NCBI RefSeq assembly: GCF_001874625.1 | Contig: NZ_CP017671.1 | Location: 1,240,001-1,304,000, forward strand | DNA from: Providencia rettgeri | GTDB lineage: Bacteria > Pseudomonadota > Gammaproteobacteria > Enterobacterales > Enterobacteriaceae | Reading direction: 5' to 3' | Length of the DNA: 64,000 nucleotides | In this document: one piece after another, positions 10,049 to 18,552 of the stretch | How the letters are laid out: every line of letters begins with the position of its first letter | How positions within the stretch are numbered: position 1 is the first letter of the stretch | Notes under the pieces: generated by a model | What the model saw: the letters and a program-made list of their open reading frames with translations, nothing else | Database searches by the model: none | What the model was told of the DNA's origin: nothing | Position numbers and translations under genes: made by a program

Positions 10049-10710
10049 TTAAATTTTCAAGCTAATCTTCATTGATTTTATAAATCTAACCTCGGCGGTG
10101 TAGGCTATACTCTTAGAGAGTCGCTCATTTGCCGCCTAGCCACAACTCGAACTATTTAGAGAATTAAATTTTCAAGCTAATCTTCATTGATTTTCTAATT
10201 CTAACCTCGGCAGTGTTGGCTATGCTCTTAGGGAGTCGCTCATTTGCCGCCTAGCCACAACTCGAACTATTTAGAGAATTAAATTTTCAAGCTAATCTTC
10301 ATTGATTTTCTAAATCTAACCTCGGCGGTGTTGGCTATACTCTTAGGGAGTCGCTCATTTGCCGCCTAGCCACAACTCGAACTATTTAGAGAATTAAATT
10401 TTCAAGCTAATCTTCATTGATTTTCTAATTCTAACCTCGGCAGTGTTGGCTATGCTCTTAGGGAGTCGCTCATTTGCCGCCTAGCCACAACTCGAACTAT
10501 TTAGAGAATTAAATTTTCAAGCTAATCTTCATTGAGTTTCTAATTCTAACTTTGGCGGTGTTGGCTATGCTCTTAGGGAGTCGCTCATTTGCCGCCTAGC
10601 TACAACTCGAACTATTTAGAGAATTAAATTTTCAAGCTAATCTTCATTGATTTTCTAAATCTAACCTCGGCGGTGTTGGCTACACTCGCGACCCCTAGTC
10701 ACATACTTGT
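10049..10710. repeat. Tandem array of a 115-bp ERIC-derived unit, five full copies plus a partial
   Basis: The motif GAGTCGCTCATTTGCCGCC recurs at 10118, 10233, 10348, 10463 and 10578 (10003 in the flanking ERIC copy), exactly 115 bases apart. Each unit has a non-ERIC spacer (TTTTCAAGCTAATCTTCATT and neighbours) and a shortened ERIC. The shortened copy lacks the roughly 30-base central segment with the CACATACTT stem. The last, incomplete copy (from about 10624) has that centre again, then breaks off at 10710. Units 1 and 3 share CGGTGT/CTATACTC variants while 2 and 4 share CAGTGT/CTATGCTC, suggesting duplication of a dimer. The array fills the gap between the convergent ybgI and MFS genes. 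No credible gene lies inside it. Confidence 0.92.
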
Positions 10711-10756
10711 GATGTAAAATGCGTAGAAAATTATGTGTAATTAGTAAAATAAAAAG

Positions 10757-11890
10757 TTAACTCGTATAAATTCGATAGCGTAATGATGAAAGAACAAGAA
10801 CCAAACCCGAAATGGTTAATACCAAGCCTAAGTGCTGGCTCCAGCCTGCGACCATTAAACCAATGGCGAGTCCGATATAGTAAAACAAACCTAAAATAGC
10901 CCCAGCAGTACCTTTTCTATCACTATAGCGATTTAAAGCATGTGCAAGGATATTAGGAATAGCAATTCCATATCCAATAACTACACCAATCACCGGTAAA
11001 ATGAACCAAATAGAATCCATCAGAGCAAAAACCAAGCAACCACTTATCAAAGATATGATGCTAGAGAGCTTAACAAGTTGCTCAGATGTGTGTTTTTTAG
11101 CCAATAAATGACGATTAATGATTGACCCTAAGCCCACTCCAAGTGCTAATAAAATTCCAGTTAAACCAAATTGTTGCTGAGTGAGCATTAATCGTTCAAA
11201 ACTGAAAGGTGCCAGCTGATAATAGCTAAATAAATTAATGTTGAAAAATGCTATCAAGATCACATTTCTAACAATTTCTTTATCTGTGATCATTCGTAAA
11301 AATGTCGCCATAAATGGGACTTTGATCACATTTTCAGGGCGTGTTTCTGGTAAACGGCAAGTAGACCAAATAAAAAGCACGACCGCGAGAAATGCCAAGC
11401 CAGTAAAAACGGCGATATATCCGCCAAAACTAACTAACCCCGCACCGAATAACATCCCTAATGCAGGACTAATGGCTAGGGCAATACCCATAATTGAAAA
11501 AACTTTAGCTAATTCATGCCCTTGATAGCTATCACGCATTGCGGTTTGTGTTCCAATTGAACCGACGGCGGCACCAAATGCGGCAAGCATTCTCATTAAC
11601 AGTAATAAATAAAAGTGTGTGATAAACAACGCGCAGATAGAGGCGATACCGTAGATCAACAGACCTGCCAGAATAGTCGGGCGGCGGCCTAGCGTGTCAC
11701 ACATTCTTCCCCAAAATACGACACCTAGCGCAAAAGCAAAGAAATAGAATGATAATGTTTGTGATGCTTGTTCAGCATCGACATTAAATGCGCTAGCAAT
11801 GTTGGTCAATGCTGGGCTGTATATGGTTTCCACGATTTGTGGAAACATCATTAAGGCAACAGCAAGCCATAATGAAAGAGGGTGTTTCAT
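10757..11890 (-). CDS. MFS multidrug-type transporter (Bcr/CflA-like)
   Basis: Inner-membrane transporter of 377 residues with about twelve hydrophobic segments. The MFS loop 2-3 signature is GRMCDTLGRRPTILAG, and the N-terminal ETIYSPALTNIASAF resembles the drug/H+ antiporter branch (Bcr/CflA). The substrate cannot be told from sequence. The frame extends upstream to 11941. I chose the ATG at 11890 because AGGA lies 8 bases before it. The gene is divergent from an AraC-type regulator across 133 bases, the classic arrangement of a regulated efflux or uptake gene (compare nimT/nimR in E. coli). Confidence 0.85.
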   Translation of the reverse strand: MKHPLSLWLAVALMMFPQIVETIYSPALTNIASAFNVDAEQASQTLSFYFFAFALGVVFWGRMCDTLGRRPTILAGLLIYGIASICALFITHFYLLLLMRMLAAFGAAVGSIGTQTAMRDSYQGHELAKVFSIMGIALAISPALGMLFGAGLVSFGGYIAVFTGLAFLAVVLFIWSTCRLPETRPENVIKVPFMATFLRMITDKEIVRNVILIAFFNINLFSYYQLAPFSFERLMLTQQQFGLTGILLALGVGLGSIINRHLLAKKHTSEQLVKLSSIISLISGCLVFALMDSIWFILPVIGVVIGYGIAIPNILAHALNRYSDRKGTAGAILGLFYYIGLAIGLMVAGWSQHLGLVLTISGLVLVLSSLRYRIYTS

Positions 11891-12023
11891 ACCAATTATC
11901 CTGCTTATATTAATAAAAATAGATGGTGAAGATGAATACAACTATTCAATGACAAGTAGTTTAATGGTATTTTTAGTGTCTCATTACAAAAATAAAGACT
12001 ATAAATATCAAAAAAAGGACATT

Positions 12024-12782
12024 ATGGCTTGGCTAGAACAAACAGATGAATTTCAAACTCACTGGTATACAGCGCCAGTATTGGGAATAGCAGCTCAAAT
12101 GGGGCAACATGATTCTGGTTTACATAGCCATGAAATGGGGCAGCTTTTGTTTACACAACAAGGGTGTATACGAATTTCACTTGAGAACCGAATTTCTCTA
12201 TTACCTCCTGGAAGGGTGGCATGGATACCTCCATTTGTTTGTCACCGAGCACAAATGCGCGCATCTGTGGGCTATCGTTCGGTGTATTTAAGTGAACAAT
12301 ATGCTAAAAAAATAGCAAATGAAGTCGTCATTTTGAGCATTTCACCTCTGCTAAGAGAGGTACTTGAACGGATTGCAATTGCCCCGTTTGACAGTGATTG
12401 GCAACAAGGGCGCTTAGCAAATTTATTACCAGTATTTATCGATGAACTACAAAGTGCAACGACTGAGCCAACATTACTTGCACTTCCTCAAGATAGGCGC
12501 TTTAAAGACCTCGATATCGAGCAATTACCACCTAATTTAAACCAACTTGCTCAAACGATTGGCGCAAGTGAAAAAACCATTACACGGGTTTTCTTAAAAG
12601 AAACCGGAATGACTTATCAAACATGGCGGCAACAATGGCGGTTTATTAAAGCGATTGAGTTATTGGCACAAAATCACCCATATCACTTTATTACTCAAGA
12701 GCTTGGCTTAGCCAGTGATAGTGCTTTTATCAGTTTTTTTCGCAAAATGAGTGGGGTAACACCGCGGGAATATCAACAGTAA
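12024..12782 (+). CDS. AraC-family transcriptional regulator
   Basis: Protein of 252 residues. The N-terminal cupin region has HSHEMGQLLFTQQGCIRISL and LLPPGRVAWIPPFVCHRA. The C-terminal AraC domain has two helix-turn-helix segments, LNQLAQTIGASEKTITRVF and ITQELGLASDSAFISFFRKM, ending in GVTPREYQQ. This is the short-cupin branch that includes E. coli NimR. The start is the ATG at 12024, preceded by AAAAGGAC; a much longer frame reaches back into the divergent transporter gene and is not used. It probably controls the adjacent MFS gene and itself. Confidence 0.88.
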   Translation: MAWLEQTDEFQTHWYTAPVLGIAAQMGQHDSGLHSHEMGQLLFTQQGCIRISLENRISLLPPGRVAWIPPFVCHRAQMRASVGYRSVYLSEQYAKKIANEVVILSISPLLREVLERIAIAPFDSDWQQGRLANLLPVFIDELQSATTEPTLLALPQDRRFKDLDIEQLPPNLNQLAQTIGASEKTITRVFLKETGMTYQTWRQQWRFIKAIELLAQNHPYHFITQELGLASDSAFISFFRKMSGVTPREYQQ

Positions 12783-12783
12783 A

Positions 12784-12813
12784 AGAGAAAAAAGCCCCGA
12801 TAAACCGAGGCTT
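12784..12813 (-). terminator. Rho-independent terminator of gltA
   Basis: On the minus strand AAGCCTCG pairs with CGGGGCTT (one G-U pair) around GTTTAT, followed by TTTTTCTC. It lies about 35 bases after the gltA stop and overlaps the end of the convergent araC-type transcript. Confidence 0.8.
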
Positions 12814-12846
12814 GAGTATTTGTAGGGGGATAGATTTAATTGAATA

Positions 12847-14133
12847 TTATTTTTTTGCTAATCCAGAGTTGAATTTACGTTGGCTGTAACCCGTATACAG
12901 CTGACGAGGACGAGCAATTTTCAGACCGTCATCATGCATTTCATTCCAATGGGCTATCCAACCAATTGTACGTGCAATAGCAAAAATAACAGTAAACATT
13001 GAAGATGGAATTCCCATTGCCTTCAATATGATACCTGAATAGAAGTCAACGTTTGGATACAGTTTTTTCTCAATGAAGTACGGGTCATTCAGGGCAATAC
13101 GTTCTAGCTCCATAGCGACTTCGAGTAAGCTATCGTTTAAGCCCAACTCATTAAGTACTTCGTGGCAAGTTTCACGCATCACAGTTGCACGTGGGTCATG
13201 GTTTTTATAAACACGGTGACCAAAGCCCATTAAGCGGAAAGAGTCATTTTTGTCTTTCGCACGTTCGATAAATGCAGGGATATGCTCAACGGTTTGAATT
13301 TCTTCCAACATGCGTAAACAGGCTTCGTTAGCACCACCGTGAGCTGGCCCCCACAGAGACGCAATACCCGCAGCAATACAAGCAAATGGGTTTGCACCTG
13401 ATGACCCAGCAGTACGTACGGTTGATGTTGAAGCGTTCTGTTCGTGGTCAGCATGCAGGATTAAAATCCGATCCATTGCACGTTCAAGAACTGGATTTAC
13501 CACATATTCTTCACATGGTGTAGAGAACATCATATGCAAGAAGTTACCCGCGTACGACAGTTCATTACGTGGATAAACAAAAGGCTGGCCAATGGAGTAT
13601 TTATAACACATTGCCGCAACAGTTGGCATTTTTGACAGCAGACGATAAGCTGTAATTTCACGGTGGCGCGGGTTGTTCACGTCCAATGCATCATGGTAGA
13701 ACGCAGCCAGTGCACCTGTTACACCACATAACACTGCCATTGGGTGTGAGTCACGACGGAAGCCATTCAGCATGCGAGTGATTTGCTCGTGGATCATCGT
13801 GTGGCGAGTTACCGTATTTTTAAATGTGTCGTATTGCTCTTGAGTCGGTGCTTCGCCGTATAACAGGATATAACAAACTTCGAGGTAAGAAGCTTCGGTA
13901 GCGAGTTGATCGATCGGGAAACCACGATGCAGCAGAATGCCTTCATCACCATCGATATAGGTGATTTTTGATTCACAGGATGCAGTAGAAGTAAAACCAG
14001 GGTCATAGGTAAAGAACCCTTTTGAACCTAAAGTTCGGACATCGATAACGTCTTGACCAATGGTAGGGCTTAAAATATCGAGGTCAATATCACCCTTACT
14101 ACCAGTCGTTAGCTTAGCTTTGTTATCAGCCAT
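12847..14133 (-). CDS. gltA: GltA, type II citrate synthase
   Basis: Citrate synthase of 428 residues (E. coli 427). It condenses acetyl-CoA and oxaloacetate as the entry step of the TCA cycle in the cytoplasm. The N-terminal domain of the NADH-regulated hexameric Gram-negative type is present ([20 protein letters not shown]). Catalytic blocks [32 protein letters not shown] and [15 protein letters not shown] are intact. The start has AAGGAG 7 bases upstream. It is divergent from sdhC across 672 bases, as in E. coli. Confidence 0.98.
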   Translation of the reverse strand: MADNKAKLTTGSKGDIDLDILSPTIGQDVIDVRTLGSKGFFTYDPGFTSTASCESKITYIDGDEGILLHRGFPIDQLATEASYLEVCYILLYGEAPTQEQYDTFKNTVTRHTMIHEQITRMLNGFRRDSHPMAVLCGVTGALAAFYHDALDVNNPRHREITAYRLLSKMPTVAAMCYKYSIGQPFVYPRNELSYAGNFLHMMFSTPCEEYVVNPVLERAMDRILILHADHEQNASTSTVRTAGSSGANPFACIAAGIASLWGPAHGGANEACLRMLEEIQTVEHIPAFIERAKDKNDSFRLMGFGHRVYKNHDPRATVMRETCHEVLNELGLNDSLLEVAMELERIALNDPYFIEKKLYPNVDFYSGIILKAMGIPSSMFTVIFAIARTIGWIAHWNEMHDDGLKIARPRQLYTGYSQRKFNSGLAKK

Positions 14134-14605
14134 TTACGGTCTCCTTAGCGCTTGATAATCGACACCCAACAACCCAGAAGCTCAGCGTTATACTGTTTCT
14201 TCGTGCATTGTTCTACCGGTATGATTAGAAAATCAGCTAGCTATCACATAAAACCTGAAATCTGACGACCGACGACAATGTAATTAGGTTGTTTATGAGT
14301 GTGTAGATGTTATGTTCTTTTTGTTGTTTTACTTACAATATCATTATTTGTGGTAAGAGGAACAACTTTCATAACTTTTGTTAGTAATACCTGTCACAGT
14401 TCAAATTGGAAGGTACTTAACATTGCAACATTCATGTTTTTTATTTTTCAGTGAGGGAACGCCCACACCTTAAGATAATTCTGCTAGACCTATATGTAAG
14501 ATAAATGTTGAATCATTGTCAAATAAGATAAGCACATTTATACAAAATGTTTAAATCGTGATCCTTCTCACTGTTCGGGCTAAATGTCCCCAAACATTTT
14601 GTGTG
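14134..14605. promoter_or_regulatory. gltA-sdhC divergent regulatory region
   Basis: AT-rich intergenic stretch holding the gltA promoter(s) and the upstream control region of sdh. A CRP-like site, CGTGATCCTTCTCACTG, lies at 14557-14573 (the TGTGA-N6-TCACA pattern with an altered outer base at each end). CRP control of sdh is established in E. coli; this particular site is a guess from pattern. I cannot single out the gltA start site. No gene is seen here. Confidence 0.5.
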
Positions 14606-14609
14606 GGAA

Positions 14610-14638
14610 TTGTAATGGCATTGTGAAGACTTTATACT
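14610..14638 (+). promoter_or_regulatory. Probable sigma-70 promoter of sdhCDAB-sucABCD
   Basis: TTGTAA at 14610-14615 and TATACT at 14633-14638 are separated by 17 bases. Transcription would start near 14645, leaving a leader of about 160 bases before sdhC, similar in kind to the long sdh leader of E. coli. Confidence 0.65.
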
Positions 14639-14805
14639 AGCGGCAGGTCTCCGGATTACCCTGTAGTAGGAGTTCCCAGCGTGATCAGTATGCAACTTTA
14701 TTTAAACATGATGGATTAGAGTTTGTGTTAAGTTGCATTTTGTACCCCCTGTCGCTGTCTGATTTCCACCCCAGGTCCGGAGGATGGAAAATAATAAAGA
14801 GCTGT

Positions 14806-15195
14806 GTGGGCAAAATTGTGAAAAAACAAAGACCTGTCAACCTTGATTTGCAGACGATTCATTTCCCGATCACTGCAATATCTTCGATCTTGCACCGTGT
14901 CTCTGGCGTCATTACTCTCATCGCAGTTGGTATTCTGCTTTGGTTGCTAGGGACATCTCTCTCCTCTCCAGAAGGTTTTCAATACGCGTCTGAAATAATG
15001 ACTGGCTTTTTTGCTAAGTTCATTCTTTGGGGCATTCTAACGGCATTGGCTTACCACATTTGTGGTGGTATTCGTCATATGCTGATGGATTTTGGCTGTG
15101 TTGATGAAACCCTTGCTGCTGGTAACTCATCTGCAAAAATTACATTTGTTATCACCGTAATTCTGGCAATTCTGGCGGGGATCTTAGTATGGTAA
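14806..15195 (+). CDS. sdhC: SdhC, succinate dehydrogenase cytochrome b556 subunit
   Basis: Membrane anchor of complex II, 129 residues from the GTG at 14806, the same length as E. coli SdhC. It reads [18 protein letters not shown] from there. Quinone/haem-region motifs HRVSGVIT and the haem-ligand His in [15 protein letters not shown] are present, with three membrane helices. The frame stays open back to a GTG at 14725, but those residues have no counterpart in the family. Its end overlaps sdhD by 7 bases. Confidence 0.93.
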   Translation: MGKIVKKQRPVNLDLQTIHFPITAISSILHRVSGVITLIAVGILLWLLGTSLSSPEGFQYASEIMTGFFAKFILWGILTALAYHICGGIRHMLMDFGCVDETLAAGNSSAKITFVITVILAILAGILVW

Positions 15196-15533
15196 GTAAT
15201 GCTTCTGCTTTAGGCCGTACTGGTATCCAGGACTGGCTGTTAATCCGTGCTTCTGCGATTATTATCGTATTATACGTAATTTACATTGTTGGTTTTGTTG
15301 CTATCAATGATATTACTTATGAAGTATGGCGTGGTTTCTTCGCTTCTTCTGTGACGAAAGTATTTACTATCCTCACATTGTTCTCGATTCTTGTGCATGC
15401 GTGGATTGGCATGTGGCAAGTGCTAACTGACTATGTCAAGCCGCTAGCAATTCGTTTAGTGCTGCAACTGGCTATCGTTGTTGGTCTGTTGGCTTATTTA
15501 ATTTACGGAACAATTGTTGTGTGGGGTGCATAA
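15189..15533 (+). CDS. sdhD: SdhD, succinate dehydrogenase membrane anchor
   Basis: Second membrane anchor of complex II, 114 residues (E. coli 115), with three hydrophobic helices. It has the [15 protein letters not shown]-terminal helix and the haem/quinone motif [16 protein letters not shown]. The ATG lies inside the end of sdhC, so the two are translationally coupled, and sdhA starts on the base after its stop codon. Confidence 0.96.
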   Translation: MVSNASALGRTGIQDWLLIRASAIIIVLYVIYIVGFVAINDITYEVWRGFFASSVTKVFTILTLFSILVHAWIGMWQVLTDYVKPLAIRLVLQLAIVVGLLAYLIYGTIVVWGA

Positions 15534-17300
15534 ATGAATCTGCCAATCAGAGAGTTTGACGCTATCGTTATTGGTGCTGGTGGCGCAGGTATGCGTGCAG
15601 CACTTCAAATTTCACAGTTGGGCCTGTCTTGTGCTCTGCTGTCAAAAGTATTTCCAACCCGTTCTCATACAGTATCAGCGCAAGGTGGTATCACTGTTGC
15701 TTTAGGTAACACTCACCCTGATAACTGGGAATGGCATATGTATGATACCGTGAAAGGTTCCGACTATATCGGTGACCAAGATGCAATCGAATACATGTGT
15801 AAAACAGGGCCCGAGGCTATCCTAGAATTAGAGCATATGGGGTTACCTTTTTCTCGCTTAGACGATGGCAGTATTTATCAGCGTCCATTTGGTGGTCAGT
15901 CTAAGAATTTCGGTGGCGAGCAAGCGGCACGTACTGCGGCTGCGGCTGACCGGACTGGTCATGCACTGTTACATACTTTGTATCAGCAAAACTTAAAAAA
16001 TCACACAACCATCTTTTCAGAGTGGTATGCCCTTGATTTAGTTAAAAATCAAGACGGCGATGTGGTGGGCTGTACTGCAATTTGTATGGAAACTGGCGAA
16101 TTAGTTTACTTCAAAGCTAAAGCGACCATTTTAGCTACGGGTGGTGCAGGGCGTATTTATCAATCGACCACCAATGCGCATATCAATACCGGTGATGGTG
16201 TTGGGATGGCAGCTCGTGCTGGTGTTCCTTTACAAGATATGGAAATGTGGCAATTCCACCCGACGGGTATCGCTGGCGCAGGGGTTCTTGTGACAGAAGG
16301 TTGCCGTGGTGAAGGTGGCTATTTGCTGAATAAAGACGGTGAGCGCTTCATGGAACGTTATGCGCCAAATGCGAAAGATTTGGCAGGTCGTGATGTTGTT
16401 GCACGTTCAATCATGATTGAAATCCGTGAAGGCCGTGGCTGTGATGGTCCTTGGGGTCCACATGCCAAACTGAAATTGGATCATTTAGGGAAAGAAGTTC
16501 TCGAGTCTCGTTTACCGGGTATCCTTGAATTATCCCGTACCTTTGCTCACGTTGACCCAATCAAAGAGCCAATCCCAGTTATTCCAACTTGTCACTATAT
16601 GATGGGTGGTATTCCAACAAAAGTGACTGGCCAAGCGATTCGCTATAACGAAAAAGGCGAAGACGAAGTTATTCCAGGTCTGTTTGCTGTGGGTGAAATT
16701 GCGTGTGTATCTGTACACGGCGCTAACCGTTTAGGCGGTAACTCATTGCTCGACTTAGTCGTATTTGGTCGTTCTGCGGGTCTACACCTAAAAGAGTCCA
16801 TCATGGAACAAGGTTCAATGCGTGATGCTTCTGAATCCGATATTGATGCGGCGATGACACGCTTTAACCGTTGGGAAGGGGCTCGTACTGGCGAAGATCC
16901 AACTGAGATCCGCAAGGCACTGCAAACCTGTATGCAGCATAACTTCTCGGTATTCCGTGAAGGTGATGCGATGGCGAAAGGTCTGGAAGAGCTAAAAGTG
17001 ATCCGTGAACGCCTGCAAAATGCACGTCTTGATGATACCTCAACAGAGTTCAACACTCAGCGTATTGAGTGTTTAGAACTGGATAACCTGATGGAAACCG
17101 CTTATGCGACAGCACAAGCAGCGAACTTCCGTACAGAAAGTCGTGGGGCGCATAGCCGCTTTGACTATCCAGAGCGTGATGATGCGAATTGGTTATGTCA
17201 CTCATTATATTTACCGCAATCTGAAACGATGACGCGTCGTGAAGTCAACATGCAGCCAAAATTGCGTGAAGCCTTCCCACCGAAAATTCGTACCTACTAA
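15534..17300 (+). CDS. sdhA: SdhA, succinate dehydrogenase flavoprotein
   Basis: FAD-containing catalytic subunit, 588 residues (same as E. coli). It oxidises succinate to fumarate and passes electrons to SdhB. Motifs: dinucleotide fold [23 protein letters not shown], whose His carries the covalent FAD; the active-site blocks [20 protein letters not shown] and GRDVVARS; and [19 protein letters not shown]. The sequence is uninterrupted. Confidence 0.98.
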   Translation: MNLPIREFDAIVIGAGGAGMRAALQISQLGLSCALLSKVFPTRSHTVSAQGGITVALGNTHPDNWEWHMYDTVKGSDYIGDQDAIEYMCKTGPEAILELEHMGLPFSRLDDGSIYQRPFGGQSKNFGGEQAARTAAAADRTGHALLHTLYQQNLKNHTTIFSEWYALDLVKNQDGDVVGCTAICMETGELVYFKAKATILATGGAGRIYQSTTNAHINTGDGVGMAARAGVPLQDMEMWQFHPTGIAGAGVLVTEGCRGEGGYLLNKDGERFMERYAPNAKDLAGRDVVARSIMIEIREGRGCDGPWGPHAKLKLDHLGKEVLESRLPGILELSRTFAHVDPIKEPIPVIPTCHYMMGGIPTKVTGQAIRYNEKGEDEVIPGLFAVGEIACVSVHGANRLGGNSLLDLVVFGRSAGLHLKESIMEQGSMRDASESDIDAAMTRFNRWEGARTGEDPTEIRKALQTCMQHNFSVFREGDAMAKGLEELKVIRERLQNARLDDTSTEFNTQRIECLELDNLMETAYATAQAANFRTESRGAHSRFDYPERDDANWLCHSLYLPQSETMTRREVNMQPKLREAFPPKIRTY

Positions 17301-17335
17301 TGCGTGGTGTTAATCCAGTTGCGGAGAAATAAACT

Positions 17336-18052
17336 ATGAAACTACAATTTTCGATTTATCGTTATAATCCAGATGTGGACAACGCCCCACGCATGCAAGA
17401 TTACACCCTCGAAGTGCCAGAAGGGCGTGACATGATGCTGTTGGATGCGTTGATCCAAATTAAAGAACAGGACCCAACACTGTCATTCCGTCGTTCTTGT
17501 CGTGAAGGTGTCTGTGGTTCTGATGGTGTCAATATGAACGGTAAAAACGGGCTGGCGTGTATCACACCATTGTCCGCTTTAATCCGTGGTGGGAAAAAAA
17601 TTGTTATCCGTCCGTTACCAGGTTTGCCTGTTGTGCGCGACCTGATTATCGACATGACTCAGTTTTATACCCAATACGAAAAAATCCGCCCATATCTTAT
17701 TAATGATAATAAGAACCCACCTGCTCGTGAGAATTTACAAACTCCTGCACAACGTGAAAAACTTGATGGTTTATACGAGTGTATCTTATGTGCTTGTTGT
17801 TCGACTTCTTGCCCATCTTTCTGGTGGAATCCAGATAAGTTTATTGGGCCTGCGGGCTTGCTGGCAGCATACCGCTTCCTGATCGATAGCCGCGATACTG
17901 AAACGGATTCAAGATTAGATGATCTGAACGACGCTTTTAGTGTTTTCCGCTGTCATAGCATCATGAATTGTGTCAATGTATGCCCTAAAGGGCTAAATCC
18001 AACAAAAGCTATCGGTCATATTAAATCTATGTTGCTAAAACATACTGCCTGA
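17336..18052 (+). CDS. sdhB: SdhB, succinate dehydrogenase iron-sulfur subunit
   Basis: 238 residues, like E. coli SdhB. The N-terminal ferredoxin fold has the [2Fe-2S] cysteines SCREGVCGSD and GLAC. The C-terminal domain has CILCACCSTSCPSFWW and CHSIMNCVNVCPKGLNP for the [4Fe-4S] and [3Fe-4S] clusters. It relays electrons from SdhA to the quinone site in SdhCD. It starts 35 bases after sdhA. Confidence 0.98.
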   Translation: MKLQFSIYRYNPDVDNAPRMQDYTLEVPEGRDMMLLDALIQIKEQDPTLSFRRSCREGVCGSDGVNMNGKNGLACITPLSALIRGGKKIVIRPLPGLPVVRDLIIDMTQFYTQYEKIRPYLINDNKNPPARENLQTPAQREKLDGLYECILCACCSTSCPSFWWNPDKFIGPAGLLAAYRFLIDSRDTETDSRLDDLNDAFSVFRCHSIMNCVNVCPKGLNPTKAIGHIKSMLLKHTA

Positions 18053-18552
18053 TAGTGAATATTTAACCCGTAGTGCTTAAGTGCTACGGGTTAAAATGGG
18101 AATAGCACAAAATAAATACATAACTTAAAAATAGGGCGTAAAGTAAAGTAGGGTTTTTAATTTAAATAGCGCTTAAGGTCACAAAAGCGCGAAAACGAAA
18201 TACCCACAACGAGCATCAGAAAGTAACATTGTCATATATAAAATGTAGCACTTAATAAAACGTTGTCATAACAAAAGCGCAAAAAAGTGAAAGCAAAGAA
18301 AGTAACAGTAAAAAGTAGAAAAAATAGCCAACTGCAAAAAAAGATGAAGACGACAGCCCAAGCATAGGGGCCTTTAAAAACCGTAGCCAGTTTTTAAAGG
18401 TTCCTTAAAAGGGAAACCCTTACTGATAAAGGGCCTCCCAAAGAGAGAACATGCATAAAGCACGTCCAAGAGAACCTTTATCGAGGCCGCTTAAATGCGG
18501 TAATTAGTTAACCACGGCGAAAACTAAAGCTTTTAAAGCTTAAGGGATCACA
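18053..18552. promoter_or_regulatory. sdhB-sucA intergenic region with two strong hairpins
   Basis: 500 bases without a gene. A perfect 12-bp stem (TTTAACCCGTAG at 18062-18073 and its complement at 18084-18095) follows the sdhB stop but lacks a U-tract. A perfect 11-bp stem (CCTTTAAAAAC at 18371-18381, complement at 18390-18400) lies further on. The last bases, AAGGGATCACA, give the sucA ribosome site. In E. coli sucA has a weak internal promoter here. A similar promoter is possible, for example around TATATAAAAT at 18235-18244, but I cannot prove one. The first hairpin may attenuate sdh read-through. Confidence 0.6.

Noticed and set aside
9926-10710. CRISPR array
   Set aside because: The whole 115-base unit is repeated, with near-identical rather than unique spacers, and no cas genes are present.
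14725-14805. Extended N-terminus for SdhC
   Set aside because: The extra 27 residues are not in the family, and a start at 14806 gives exactly the E. coli length.
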